Origin: Agapetus fuscipes
Lineage: Eukaryota > Arthropoda > Insecta > Trichoptera > Glossosomatidae
Length of the DNA: 64,000 nucleotides
Assembly: GCA_951799405.1 (NCBI GenBank)
Contig: OX637338.1
Coordinates: forward strand, 19,479,297-19,543,296
Direction: 5' to 3'
The notes under the pieces: generated by a model
The model's database searches: none
What the model was told of the DNA's origin: nothing
What the model saw: only the letters and a program-made list of their open reading frames with translations
Shown: positions 1 to 10,239 of the stretch, piece by piece
Layout: every line of letters begins with the position of its first letter
Numbering within the stretch: position 1 is the first letter of the stretch
Program-made: the position numbers and the translations under genes

Positions 1-83
1 AATAGTTGATCCTAATGATAATCATAATTACAATATAATTATCTAGATGAGACGATGAGAATAGAAAGAACGAGAGAATATAA

Positions 84-474
84 TTATCTAGATGAGACTA
101 GAGGCTTTCGAGATGTGGTCATATAGAAGACTACTAGGAATTTCCTGGAGAGACCACACTACAAATGAGGAGGTTCTCCAAAGAATCGAAGGAGGAAGGC
201 ATCTGCTCAGGATCTTGTCCGAAAGGCGTGCAAGATGGATCGGCCATGTAATGCGACAAGAAAGTTTCTTGCATGCCATAATGGAGGGGATGACCGAGGG
301 GACCAACTCTAGGGGACGCTCGCGCCAAGAATACCTGGAGGACCGGTTGGTGGACGTGCGCTGATCATCATATGCAGACTTTAAAAGAGCCGCACAAGGT
401 AGGGAAGAATGGAGGAGGAGAGTGAAAAAAAATGCTGCAAGCCAATCCCAGGATTGAAACAAGAGAAGAAAATA
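84..474 (+). pseudogene. LINE reverse-transcriptase C-terminal fragment
   Basis: The plus strand reads as the C-terminal tail of a non-LTR retrotransposon polyprotein. Landmarks are MWSYRRLLGISW, then RARWIGHVMRQESFL, then a GRSRQEYLEDRL-like basic stretch, a layout common to insect LINE C-termini. A stop lies at about 361-363, and downstream bases still resemble coding sequence in another frame. It is 5'-truncated and dead. The exact LINE clade cannot be assigned by eye. Confidence 0.6.
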
Positions 475-529
475 ATGATCTATATGGTTTGGTAACAATA
501 TAATGATAATGATATAATGGATTCTAAAG

Positions 530-722
530 CTTTGTGCGAGCTTGGACGTCGCTGTCGAAAGCGCAAATTCTCAAGCAAGACTTCATTGCTGTAAGGCTAG
601 ATGGACCTGTTATAACCGGTCTTTGGTAAAGGCAGATTCATTTATCAACCCAAGAAAGAGTATTTTTGAAAATTCAATATTTTTTTGTGCTCCATTGGGA
701 TTCGAGCTAACTTCCTTCTAAA
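530..722 (-). repeat. SINE-2 copy, diverged
   Basis: Body landmarks gagcttggacgtcgctg, gatggacctgttataaccgg and the reverse head around attcgagct can be followed. The head is badly mutated. Confidence 0.65.
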
Positions 723-961
723 CATGAGTCCGAAGCTTAAACGTAGGAGGCACATGCTCAGCAGTGGATGAATACGGCTGAATAAATAAGTAAGTCAGTA
801 AAAGTAGCCAAGTATTGTCAGAAAACTGTTGGTCAGCTTCCTGCTGATTTATTGACGACACAAAGAAAGCTGCCTCGAGAACATGGCAAAGAATCTCCAA
901 AAGCCAGGACACGAGCCACTGGAGGAGGTAAGGAGAGAGCTGTTTTAAACATGGCATCCGG

Positions 962-1176
962 CAGGCGCGTGCATAGGCTATAGGCAAATACATTTCAGAA
1001 TAAATATTTTCTCCCATCCCTTGAAATAACTCATTTGAAATTGACTGAAGTGCTAACGTTGGCTCCAACTGAATATAAATTTTGAATTTTAAATCTGAAT
1101 ATCAAGCTTAAATGGGTTTTTACCATATATTGCCTATTTATTAGGCGCATGCGCCTGTATGGGATGCACGCCCCTG
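962..1176 (+). mobile_element. hAT-type MITE, copy 1
   Basis: A 215-bp element starts CAGGCGCGTGCATAGG and ends with the inverse of CAGGGGCGTGCATCCC. It is flanked by 8-bp direct repeats, gcatccgg at 954-961 and gcatccga at 1177-1184. CAG...CTG termini with an 8-bp duplication are the hallmark of hAT transposition. There is no coding capacity. Sister copies lie at 10871-11075 and 21135-21349. Confidence 0.8.
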
Positions 1177-1435
1177 GCATCCGAAATGGATAATTAAGAT
1201 CAAGTTTAAGGTGGGTGGTGGGTTACGGTTGACATATTTACAACGAATAATTAATTTCACTGTTAATTACACTTTTCGGATAAAAAAACGTAATGTTCAC
1301 TCTCAGTCATCGTGCATACAGCGTGCCTCCTGAAAACGTTGGCTACGTCAAAAACGTAACGTCGAGAATTATGTAAGTTCACATAAAGATTGCTTCGTGT
1401 CTTATATGTAGTTAACATCGTGGATTTATTCTCAC

Positions 1436-1496
1436 CGAGTACGAATATGACTGGCACTTTGGGAGTCTCAAACTTGACGTGGCTGCCGTTCTGCAT
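1436..1496 (-). CDS. Candidate first coding exon, possibly adenylate-kinase-like
   Basis: On the minus strand an ATG at 1496 opens a 20-codon stretch ending KVPVIFVL plus one base. It runs straight into a good splice donor (G|gtgaga) at 1435-1434. The upstream 1500-1620 block is strongly GC-rich, as expected of a promoter or 5' UTR. The hydrophobic strand ending in FVLG resembles the segment just before the P-loop of adenylate-kinase-type NMP kinases, with the intron splitting the loop. That reading is from memory and is not proved here, because the P-loop exon would lie beyond the left edge. It could also be a chance open stretch. Confidence 0.35.
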
Positions 1497-1499
1497 GGG

Positions 1500-1620
1500 G
1501 AAGCGCCCCCCGGGGGGAGTAGCGAGGGGGGGCCCTCCCCCCGCGGGAGCCCCCGCCCCCGACCCCGCCCTGGACCAGCGCCGCGCCCCCTGCGCCTCCT
1601 CTGACCGGAGATCCTGGGAG
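1500..1620. promoter_or_regulatory. GC-rich island upstream of the candidate exon
   Basis: A block of C and G runs, very different from the AT-rich surroundings, lies directly upstream (minus sense) of the possible start codon at 1496. It could be a promoter or 5' UTR island. No core promoter motif is recognised. Confidence 0.3.
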
Positions 1621-1734
1621 CCTTCATGCTGCTCTGAAACATTACCAACATCTCATTCAATTAAGTGGTTGTCAACCTTTTGTTCAAGTTAATGGTTGTC
1701 ACAAGGCTAGTCTTCAGGGCCTGTTGCACTTAAC

Positions 1735-2092
1735 TCCGTAACTGTAATTGTACCTGTAACTTTGTCGTCATCCCGCTAGGGATGGCCAGAGCCTCTGCTG
1801 AGCTGCCTCCATTTTTTCCTATCCTGACATACCTCTTTCAATTCATTCATATCCATCACCTTTTTCATGCATTTTCTTCTTTTACGCGCACTTTGTATAT
1901 CCCATTCTTTCACAATCTTCTCAATCTGATTACTTCATACTTTTCTCGGTAATTTCTTTCCTCTTTTTCTTCTCACACTTCCATTGTATATACTTTGTGA
2001 GTCTATCATCAATCATTCTTTCCACATGCCCAAACCATCTCATCACATTCTTTTGTACCTTAACTTTCACAACTTCTTTCAGCCGATCAGGC
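1735..2092 (-). pseudogene. LINE C-terminal remnant
   Basis: The minus strand translates, with stops, to a diverged version of the RT tail seen at 14131-14631. It contains MRWFGHVERM-like, EWDIQSARKRRKCMKK-like and KEVCQDRKKW-like stretches in the same order. It is an older, more mutated relative without an intact frame. Confidence 0.6.
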
Positions 2093-2366
2093 AAAAATAA
2101 AAATTAAGTGTGATTGCTCCCATCAAATAAAATAAACTGGTTGCATATACGTTATTAAGCTGATGTACAACATCTTTCCTGTTTAAATTCCATCATATTA
2201 TTACCCACTTCCGAGCATATTTAATCGAGGTCCTGACCAGAATAAAGCAATCAAATTTGATGTGTCGATCAAATATTGATTGGAGGTTGGTGCAACAGGC
2301 CATTTCTGTAAATATTTAATCTAAATTAAGTCGCAAAAATAAATTGACTTTTAAGATTTATATTCC

Positions 2367-2448
2367 GGGCTTGTAGTTGTAGACCATGGTCCTAAGAAGA
2401 AAAAAACAGCCTACAGTAGAAATACTTGACCATGGTCTACAAGCCCGT
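2367..2448. repeat. Short foldback
   Basis: Inverted arms built on gcttgtag and tagaccatggtc (2367 onward) and gaccatggtctacaagc (to 2448) enclose a loop of about 35 bases. It probably represents a small foldback element. Confidence 0.5.
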
Positions 2449-2485
2449 AAAAATGGATTCTGCATCCTTATCATCATCATAATTT

Positions 2486-2527
2486 TTTTACAGTTTCGGT
2501 AGTTAGCCTCATAGCAACCTATATAAA
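2486..2527 (-). repeat. LINE-A 3' UTR scrap
   Basis: A diverged match to the first 40 or so bases of the LINE-A tail (the GGTGGTCAGCCTCATACCAACC region in reverse sense). Confidence 0.45.
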
Positions 2528-2573
2528 AACGATCCCTTATGACAGCTGGGTCTCATGGGGCTTAATCGTTGGA

Positions 2574-2662
2574 TGCTTTTCCTTTTCCTTTTCCTTTTCC
2601 TTTTCCTTTTCCTTTTCCTTTTCCTTTTCCTTTTCCTTTTCCTTTTCCTTTTCCTTTTCCTT
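2574..2662 (+). repeat. CTTTTC microsatellite
   Basis: About 15 perfect copies of a six-base unit (ttttcc). The alternating Pro-Phe reading frame across it is an artefact of the repeat. Confidence 0.95.
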
Positions 2663-3078
2663 CCCTTTCCTATTCTTCCCCCCATTCATTTTCCTCTCTT
2701 TACGTGATGATTAAGTTGATAGTCATTTTTTGTTTTTCTTCATTTTTCTCATATTACTTTCTAAATTTTTCTTGTTTCTCCTTCTTAATTAAGCTGTGAA
2801 CGAAAGTATACTACATTATGTTTGCAAACTTTGCTGGTTTTTGAATTGTTATAACTATGTTGTTATTCACATATAGTACATGTATAACTGTTTGTTTGTT
2901 TAATAAAAATAAAATAAATAAAAAATAAAAATAAAACTTTAAAAAATTATGAAATTTTTTAAAAATTGCATAACCATCAGGCGTTAAGCAACATTCAATT
3001 CCTAGTACGAGTTTATACTCATAACTTTGTTATTGGATAAACATACCTTCCTTCCAAACTAAAAGCTGTCCTCCCAAT

Positions 3079-3235
3079 CTGTAAAAAACTTGGTTCACTT
3101 TTGCCAATGCCACCGCTGTTTCAGAGAAAAGCTGAACGAGTAGCAATGTGTATGTTCATTTGAAGTTTGGTTATTTTGATACATATGCCGCATCCGTGAG
3201 CGCAAACTTACACGTTTTTTGCTTACATTGAACGC
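3079..3235 (+). repeat. LINE-A 3' UTR, diverged copy
   Basis: Recognisable landmarks are ggttcacttttgccaatgcc, a ctgtttcag stretch and gtatgttcatttga. The 5' edge and tail are eroded. Confidence 0.6.
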
Positions 3236-3286
3236 ATTCCACGTATAATAAATAATTTTAGTTGCAAAGATATTTTTTTTTTTTTT

Positions 3287-3555
3287 TAAGAAATCCTGTG
3301 CGGGAGATTCTAGAGACTCTAGGGGTCTATGACACTTGTGGTAGTGCCGCAGAGGTGTACGAGCTTGGTCGTCGCTACAAAGCGCCAATACTCAAGCAAG
3401 ACCCAGTTGCTGTAAGGCTGGATGGACCTTTCGTGACCGGTCATTGGTAAAGGTTTATGATTTTTTCAACCCAGCGAAGAGCAAATTTGAAAATATAAAT
3501 GGTATATTTTTTGTGCTCCGCCGGGATTCGAACCCACAATCTTCACAACCTTGCA
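3287..3555 (-). repeat. SINE-2 copy with alternative 3' part
   Basis: The tRNA-like head is at the right end (ccgggattcgaacccacaat, reverse B box). The body carries gagcttggtcgtcgc and then a distinct 3' segment with gagactctaggggtctatg, shared only with the copy at 19350-19668. Confidence 0.8.
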
Positions 3556-3778
3556 AAGATATATTACATTTAAGATTCATATTAGATGCGTTCGCATAAG
3601 CAGACACGTGTAAATTCGCGTCTGGACACTTGCAACATAAACCGCTATCTCAAATAAACAAAAGCCGTGAAAATCTTGCCAACTTTCCCTGAAATAGGAT
3701 TGACATTGGCAAAGTGAATAATTTTTTACAGTATGGGTGGTCAGCTTCATATACCAACCTATAAGTCAAGAAACATTA
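3546..3778 (-). repeat. LINE-A 3' UTR copy
   Basis: A minus-sense copy of the 250-bp tail. It ends at ataagtcaagaaac, the usual sharp 5' edge of the family, and abuts SINE-1. Confidence 0.75.
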
Positions 3779-3784
3779 AACGGA

Positions 3785-4108
3785 AACGCAACTAAGCTAC
3801 ACATGTAGTGTAATTTCTTGCTGCGTAATCTCGGAAGGGGATCGCATGTGGCGAGTGGAACCTATTTATTTTTACAGGTAAGGGGGCTGGATTTTACACC
3901 CACCACTTCAGTTGAAGAGAGGGTTTCCCAGCTCCCGAGGGAGCTGGTACGCATTAATTGCGAAGGCTGAGTAAATGTTGCAGGTATTTTATTCTGGTGT
4001 TTGAAATCAACACCGAAACGGGAAATCATTTCCGACACCCTCGGTGGGATTCGGGCCCGAGCTCACGGCATGGAATACAAGCACTCTACCAACCGAGCTA
4101 TCGACTGG
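3785..4108 (-). repeat. SINE-1 copy
   Basis: A near full-length tRNA-derived SINE in reverse. The tail aacgcaactaagctacac is at the left and the tRNA head with reverse A and B boxes at the right. Confidence 0.85.
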
Positions 4109-4137
4109 AAAACATTGAATTTTAATAGATCTTTTAT

Positions 4138-4462
4138 CGGTCGATAGCTCAGTTGGCATTTCATGCCGTGAGTTCGGGTTCGAATCCCACCGAGGGTGTC
4201 AGAAATGATTTCCCGTTTCGGTGTTAATTTCAAACGCCAAAATAAAATACCGGTAAGGTTTACTCAGCCTTCACAAGAAATGAGTACCAGCCCTCTCGGG
4301 AGCTGGGAAACTCCCACTTCAACTGAAGTGGTTGGCGTAAGGCCGGCCCCCTTACCTGTAAAAATAAATAGGTTCAACTCGCCACATGCGACCCCTTCGG
4401 GGATAACGCGGCAAGAAATTGCACTATATGTGTAGCTTAGTCGCGTTTTTTGCGTTGCGTTT
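4138..4462 (+). repeat. SINE-1 copy
   Basis: The head has cgatagctcagttgg (A box) and gggttcgaatcccac (B box), then the GC-rich body and a gttgcgtt tail. About 15 bases of the anticodon region are missing. Its opposite-strand neighbour at 3785-4108 makes a large inverted repeat. Confidence 0.85.
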
Positions 4463-4483
4463 CTACTTAGATTTTGAAATATA

Positions 4484-4740
4484 AACGCAACTAAGCTACA
4501 CATATAGTGCAACTTCTTGCCTGCGTTACCCCCGAAGGAGTCGCATGTGGCGCTTCGGGACCTATTTATTTTTAAAGGTAAGGGGGCTGGCGTCACACCA
4601 ACCACTTTCAGTTGATGTGGGGATTTCCCAGCTCCCGGGGGAGCTGGTTCTCATTTCTTGTGAAGGCTGAGTAAACCTTTGAGATCGAACCCTTGCTCTC
4701 GGCATGGAATGCAAGCATTCTACCAATTGAGCTATCGACC
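4484..4740 (-). repeat. SINE-1 copy, internally deleted
   Basis: A minus-sense SINE-1 lacking the segment between gtaaacctt and the tRNA head. Its head directly touches a SINE-2 copy at 4745. Confidence 0.8.
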
Positions 4741-4744
4741 TTTT

Positions 4745-4979
4745 TAACGAGCTTGATCGTCGTCGCTACAAAGCGCCAATTCTCAAGCAAGACCCAGTTG
4801 CTGTAAGGCTGGATGGACCTTTGGTGACCGGTCATTGGTAAAGGTTTTATGAATTGTTCAACCCAGCGAAGAGCAAATTTGAAAATGTAAACGGTTCATT
4901 TGTGTGCTCCGCCGGGATTCGAACCCACAACCTTCCCATTTAGAGTCAGAAGTGTTACCACTGAACTACGGACCGGTCG
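4745..4979 (-). repeat. SINE-2 copy
   Basis: A minus-sense copy with the reverse B box ccgggattcgaacccac and a reverse head ending ctacggaccggtc. Confidence 0.85.
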
Positions 4980-5376
4980 TATTATTGTAGATAATTAAAA
5001 TAGAGTAATGTTGTTTACCTGTGTCTAAACAGATCCCCATAGTACGTGGAGATTACATATAGGCAGCTGACGAGAGCGCGTCCTCTCCCAGTTAACGACT
5101 ACATGCACACGCACTTTTATTATTTAATATTTATCAACAAAACACACAAGAAGCCACTCGGTGCACATCCAGCGACAATTTGTCGTGAATTTTATTGTTT
5201 ATGGTGAGGAAAAATGTTTATATTTCATCGTCTCAACTTTAAAACACAAATACTTTTAGAAATATAGTTTGTCATCGATTTAGATCACTCGGAATTATTT
5301 TAAAAGCTTAAAAATATAATAAGTTACATAGTAACTTGCGTGGTCGATCACTCCTCACAAACAAAGCGTCTTCTTA
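4980..5376. other. No gene or repeat recognised
   Basis: AT-rich sequence without coding character or a recognised repeat. Confidence 0.5.
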
Positions 5377-5552
5377 GAGCTCGTTCCCACTTGACGGCTG
5401 TCGGATCCGTTTATTAATCGGAGGTTCCAGTGCCAGAACATTTCGGACAAAATCGGTTTCCGATAAGTGTGAATAGCTTCATACATAATGTTCTGCCACT
5501 GGAACCTCCAAATAATGTACGGATCCGACACCCGACAAGTGGGAACGAGCTC
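5377..5552. mobile_element. Foldback MITE-a, copy 1
   Basis: A 176-bp element with long inverted arms. The left arm runs from gagctcgttcccacttg through gtcggatccg, and the right arm is its inverse ending gtgggaacgagctc. A second copy is at 25955-26130. There is no coding sequence, and target duplication is unclear. Confidence 0.75.
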
Positions 5553-5775
5553 TGTACCGTTAGTACGAGTTGCAAAACTTGAGTAATGTAAAGTTTACGA
5601 CAATTATTAAAGCGTTTTTGTTTGTTTGAACTTGATTTTCTTCATCACTCTAACTCTTTTGCTAAGACCATAAAGTGTAAGAAACAAAAACGGCAGATTT
5701 TTGGAGAAATCACTCTTTGATATTTTCCGTAAACTTTACTTTTCTCAAGTTTTGCAACTCGTACTAAGGGTACTG
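5553..5775. mobile_element. Foldback MITE-b, copy 1
   Basis: The terminal arms tagtacgagttgcaaaactt and their inverse enclose a T-rich centre with ttcatcactctaactc. It abuts MITE-a exactly. Related copies are at 26573-26818 (complete), 33372-33443 (centre only) and 52026-52095 (left end only). Confidence 0.75.
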
Positions 5776-6182
5776 CTTGTTTGTTTTGTGCCTATTAGAG
5801 GTAATTTCACATGAGCAATGCTTGTATGTATTCTGGACCAATGTGTCTCATGAAAACTGGATAATGATTTAAAAAATATTTAAAACAACTCTCCCGCTTT
5901 CGTGTTTTACCGTTTTTTCTTAGTTCAGATTGTGTAGAATGTGATTCTGAAGACAATTGAAATTTCAATGAATTGAAAGGTCGTATTTTAATCAAATGGC
6001 GGATAAACCAAACAAGCACTGGGGGGACGAAACGGGAATAACAGATAAGTTGAAAAATTCAGTCAATTTTATAAGAATGGTTTAATACTGAAGATTTTGT
6101 TATCAAATTGTATGATTCATTCGTAAAAGCAGAACTAAGGTACACGTACCTATGGTGATTTTTTTAACCGCGGTAATAAGTA
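5776..6182. other. No gene recognised
   Basis: AT-rich sequence with no supported gene or repeat. Confidence 0.45.
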
Positions 6183-6345
6183 GCACCATATGTGCAGCTT
6201 AGTTTCGTTTTGAGTCATGGGAAGACCCAGAGAAGGGTGGTTAAATGGAGTGGTGGCGGATTGACGTGTAGCTGGAGTTTAAGTCTGGAGAAGGCAAGCG
6301 ATGGATAGACAACGTTGGCAGTGGTTGATGAATGGGGCTAGGACT
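6183..6345 (+). repeat. SINE-1 tail scrap followed by LINE fragment
   Basis: A SINE-1 tail remnant (gtgcagcttagtttcg) is followed by a LINE C-terminal scrap with ggttaaatggagtggtggcg and gatggatagacaacgttgg. The LINE part is related to the minus-strand fragment at 30000-30166. Confidence 0.5.
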
Positions 6346-6466
6346 GTACTCCGGTTTATCGAATTTGAAATGATGATGGCAATATATGAAGTGTAACTTA
6401 AAATTGCCCATTTAAAATGAGTAGAACAATAATCACGATTTTCAAGGTTAAAAAACTCCTTATTGG

Positions 6467-6597
6467 ACCGATCCGTAGTCTCGTGGTTAACACTTCTGAC
6501 TCGTAAATGGAAGGTTGTGGGTTCGAATCTCGGCGGAGCACAAAAATATACCATTTATATTTTCAAATATGCTCTTTACGCCGAGTGAAAAATTCAA
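6467..6597 (+). repeat. SINE-2 head, truncated
   Basis: The tRNA-like head carries gtagtctcgtggttaac and gggttcgaatctcggcgg, and continues to a break at 6597 where a reversed SINE-1 head begins. Confidence 0.8.
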
Positions 6598-6665
6598 ATA
6601 GGTGGGGATCGAACCCTTGCTCTCAGCATATAATTCAAGCATTCTACCAACTGGGCTATCGACCG
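6598..6665 (-). repeat. SINE-1 head only
   Basis: Only the tRNA-like head of SINE-1 is present, in reverse, wedged between two SINE-2 pieces. Confidence 0.75.
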
Positions 6666-6787
6666 GTTTTTTACGAGTTTGGTCGTCGCTACAATGCGTC
6701 AATTCTTAAGCAAGACCTAGTTTCTGTATGGCTGGATGGACCTTTGGTAACCGGTCTTTGGTAAAGGTTTATGATTTTTTCAACGCA
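6663..6787 (-). repeat. SINE-2 body piece
   Basis: A minus-sense SINE-2 body with gagtttggtcgtcgc and gctggatggacctttgg. It lacks the tRNA-like head. Confidence 0.75.
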
Positions 6788-6944
6788 GCAAGACGCAACT
6801 AAAAAAAAACTCAACTAAGCTACACATATAATTTTTTATTTTTTATAAAAAAAATAGATTTGTGAAAAGGAATGCAATTCACCAACATATTCTGCCTGGC
6901 CAGAAACAGGTATTAATATCATCATTTAATAAGTCATTATTATT

Positions 6945-7082
6945 TATTATTAATGAATTATTAAATAATAATTACCCAATAACATCTGTTGAACCAGGGT
7001 CAAAGTTAAAGTCAAGTGACCCAAGTGGGGATCAAACCAACGTTGTTCCATTCGAAACACGCTAGAAAGATCAGCCCTCTTG
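6945..7082 (-). repeat. SINE-3 copy
   Basis: In reverse sense it reads ggccgatctttctagcg-like, then a ggtttgatccccac B-box-like motif, then aacagatgttattgggtaa and an AT-rich tail. Relatives lie at 49735-49905 and 60880-61080. Confidence 0.6.
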
Positions 7083-7107
7083 GCCCCCGCGGCTATAACC
7101 CCGACAA

Positions 7108-7197
7108 TGTAACTTCTATATATAATGTAACTTCTTGCCGCGTTATCCCCGAAGGAGTCGGATGCCGAAGGAAAAGGAATCTGGCGAGTTGAACCTA
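7108..7197 (-). repeat. SINE-1 tail fragment
   Basis: A reverse SINE-1 3' part (aacttcttgccgcgttatcc ... gcgagttgaacct). Confidence 0.7.
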
Positions 7198-7314
7198 GCG
7201 AGCGAAAAGCATATTTGAAAATATAAATGGTATTTTTTTGTGCTCCGCCGGGATTCGAATCCACAACCTTCCATTTACGAGTCCGAAGCGTTACCACTAG
7301 ACTACGGACCGGTC
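7196..7314 (-). repeat. SINE-2 head fragment
   Basis: A reverse head with ccgggattcgaatccacaac, ending ctacggaccggtc. Confidence 0.8.
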
Positions 7315-7711
7315 AAAATGTGCGAATTATAATCGGTTCACAATTTGACTAAATTTTGAACGTATTACTTTATTGTGAAAGGCTCTGTCATGTTGATGGT
7401 AAACATGTGATGGAGGCTTTATATTATCATGTAATGTTGTCCGAGCGGCCGATAGACTCCCAATCGATTTCATGGTCACACTCCTACAACTGCTGGCCCA
7501 TTGATTGCCAACGGTCAATGAATAAATAACACCCCTCGGTAATTATAAAATCATTAAAATATCACACCTACCTATACGGGATATTACGTTAAAATATTGC
7601 ACATGACCATGCGAAATATTACATTTGAACCATGAAAAATTGCAAAGAAGTTTAAGGTTCGCAGAATAATATCAACTATGAACAATTTAAATATTTTGTA
7701 GGGTTAAAAGT
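7315..7711. other. No gene recognised
   Basis: AT-rich; no supported coding sequence or known repeat. Confidence 0.45.
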
Positions 7712-8010
7712 AATTATGATATTAGGATGATTTATTTGGTGAGCGCTGTTTTTGTGTGTATCACACCTCAAAAGCCCTCTGCGAGCTTGGTCGTCGCTGT
7801 AGAAAGCGCCAATTCTCAAGCAAGACCCAGTTGTTGTAAGGTTGGATGGACCTTTCAGTCTTTGGTAAAGGTATATGTATTTTTCAACCCAGCGAAGAGC
7901 ACATTTGGAAATATAAATGGTATATTTTTGTGCTCCGTCGGGATTCGAATACACAACCTTCCATTTACGAGTCCGAAGTGTTGCCACTGGACTACGGATC
8001 GCTCCGAGAA
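7712..8010 (-). repeat. SINE-2, full length
   Basis: In reverse sense it runs from the tRNA-like head at 8010 through the body to a 3' end carrying the caaaaacagcgctcaccaaa motif. The same 3' end is seen in the plus-strand copy at 45011-45312, which defines a SINE of about 300 bp. Confidence 0.85.
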
Positions 8011-9080
8011 TTAAGTAAGGGTATAAAAAGAAATGTGTATCAAGCTTTTAAAATTTTAGACAATTTTCCACTGAAATGTTTGTTGTAAAAAAAAGCACTT
8101 TTAATATTATCTAAATGAGACTGAACGTAAGAGAAATCTATTTGAAATTATTTATGTTTTTGTATTATACACGCTTAACAAACTTTTACTTAGTGCGCAC
8201 TTTCGAGTTAAAGGCGTTTATTTTAAACTGACACTCGCAGGACGTGTGCATCGATACAGTTCCTCACTACAAATGAAGTTAGTTTTTTCGAGTATAACAT
8301 ATCGGTAAATTTCCACCGATGGCGGGGGGTACAGGGGGGCGCTATGGGGGTACAGGGGGGCGCTAGGGAGCCCTAGGGGGCGCAGGAGGCCTCAGGGGCG
8401 GCACTGTCCGCCTCCCTCCTGACCGCTAACTTATTTGTGTGGCACGAAACCAATGTGCCGTGAGACACGTCCACGATCCATTCTGTCCCCTTTTTTTAAA
8501 TACGAGTTTTTCCTTAGCTAGGATACCTATGTACACACATGCATATGTATTAAGTTGTAAACTTTTCTTATCATTTTACAAGTATAGAATATTCATTAAA
8601 TAGTTTTTGTATGTAAAAACATTTTTATTACTGCCTAAGGACCTAAGCGCTATTGGATTGTATCCGTACATCTTGAGAGGCTGACTGAGGTTAAAAAAAA
8701 ATAATCTAATTTTAAAGCCGGGAAGTGAAAGTGGGTGGGTTTTTTCAAATAAAGTTTTTTCATAAAAAGTTATTTTTAATTAATATTTAAAAACTTTAAA
8801 ATAATTGAAAATATAATCGACACAAAAATCGTTCGGATGCTTACATTAATATTCGGAAAAGAAATTCGCCCATAAACGCATGCACGTATCTTCATATTTA
8901 AAAAAACTAAAACCACTTTCTGTTTCACTGACATCTTCACTATTTTTCAGCATTCTAGAACGATGCATTTTTGGTTTTTATGCACCTCGTAGTTTTCAAA
9001 ATGCATACAACATATTTTTTATAACAAGTATAATTTAAAAAAAAAAGCGCAATATTAGGTATCAGTTATTAGGCGCAATG
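8011..9080. other. No gene; one GC-rich patch
   Basis: Mostly AT-rich. A G-rich patch at 8318-8420 repeats gggggcgct motifs, but all frames are short and none is recognisable. Confidence 0.4.
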
Positions 9081-9335
9081 TTCCTTGACTTATAGGTTGG
9101 TATGCGTCTGACCACCCATGCTGTAAACATGGTTTACTTTGCCAATGTCACCCCTGTCTCAGGGAAGGACGGCAAGAGTTGCAGGGTGTATGTCCATTTG
9201 AGATTTGGTTTTTATGTTGTAGGTTCACATGCGGCATGTGCAAGCGCGAACTTGTACGTGTCTGGTTGTGAAAATGCATGTAATGTGAATCTCCAATGTA
9301 ACATGTCTTTGCAATTAGATTAGAATAGATTAAAC
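9081..9335 (+). repeat. LINE-A 3' UTR copy
   Basis: Begins at the family edge ttccttgacttataggttgg and ends in a gattaga-type tail. Confidence 0.85.
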
Positions 9336-9910
9336 ATATAAGAAATACGATATATATTTTTACTCACAATAGGTATCGTCATATTTAATGTCAGATAATA
9401 GTTCACAATGATTTTCTATCTGGTGATAAATACTAGGGCAGCAGATCAGTTGTTTTATGGTTTCAATACAAATTCAGAAATATATTTATTCATTTTAGTA
9501 AAAGTTAATTAAAAAATCATGCCGCATTGTTGTGGACCACTGACCAGCATCATATTTCAGCGATCGGAAAATTGATGTGGAGTTTAAATAATTGATAACC
9601 TCCCCCAGGGGAGGGGTGGGGTGTAGCAACTATAGAAGGCGGTAGAGGGGGAGGGGGTAGTTCTTTCGAAATAAAATTACGTCTAGTGAAAAATTCAGCG
9701 GCCTCCTGAGGGTAGAGAACAGCCTCTGTGTACTTGTGGATGATGATAGACACGTCCAGAAAATAGCATGTAACAATAAACCGAAGCAAAGTTAACTAAG
9801 GGAATCAAATTGAAGCAGATGTCTCTAGAAACTGTCCTATTTTTTTTTTAACAGTTAGAGATGACTGTATCGCTTGGTTTTTGGAAAAGGAGAGAAAACT
9901 TTACTATTTG
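9336..9910. other. No gene recognised
   Basis: AT-rich, with one G-rich stretch at 9600-9660; nothing recognisable. Confidence 0.4.
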
Positions 9911-10027
9911 TCAACGAAGTTACCATGTGGAAAGCACCGGTTCCCATAGATCACCGAAGTTAAGCAACATTGGGCGCGGATAGTACTTGGATGGGTTACC
10001 GCTCAGGTACACCGCGTGTCGTTGGCA
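9911..10027 (+). rRNA. 5S rRNA-like sequence (pseudogene or 5S-derived)
   Basis: About 117 bases follow eukaryotic 5S rRNA. The core gatcaccgaagttaagcaac, then gggcgcgg, tagtacttggatggg and accgcgtg occur in order, and the terminal caacg and cgttgg could pair. Several bases differ from the usual insect sequence, including in the C-box region (gggttaccgctc). A SINE-2 head follows within a few bases. It is a diverged solitary copy rather than part of an array, so a pseudogene or a 5S-headed retroposon is more likely than a working gene. Confidence 0.7.
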
Positions 10028-10032
10028 TCTCG

Positions 10033-10236
10033 GACCGGTCCGTAGTCCAGTGGCAGCACTTCGGACTCGTAAATGGAAGGTTGTGGATTCGGATCCCGGC
10101 GGAGCACAAAATATACCATTTATATTTCGAATGTGTTCTTCGCTGAGTTGAAAAATTCATGCACCTTTACCAAAGACCGGTCACTGAAAGGTCCATCCAA
10201 CCTTACAACAACTGGGTTTTGCTTGAGAATTGGTGA
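10033..10236 (+). repeat. SINE-2 copy
   Basis: The head gaccggtccgtagtccagtgg directly follows the 5S-like sequence. The B box is altered (gattcggatcccggcgg). It is truncated in the distal body and then joins LINE-A UTR. Confidence 0.8.
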
Positions 10237-10239
10237 GAG

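Noticed and set aside
2569..2799. Open frame rich in alternating Pro-Phe
   Set aside because: It is the translation of the CTTTTC microsatellite.
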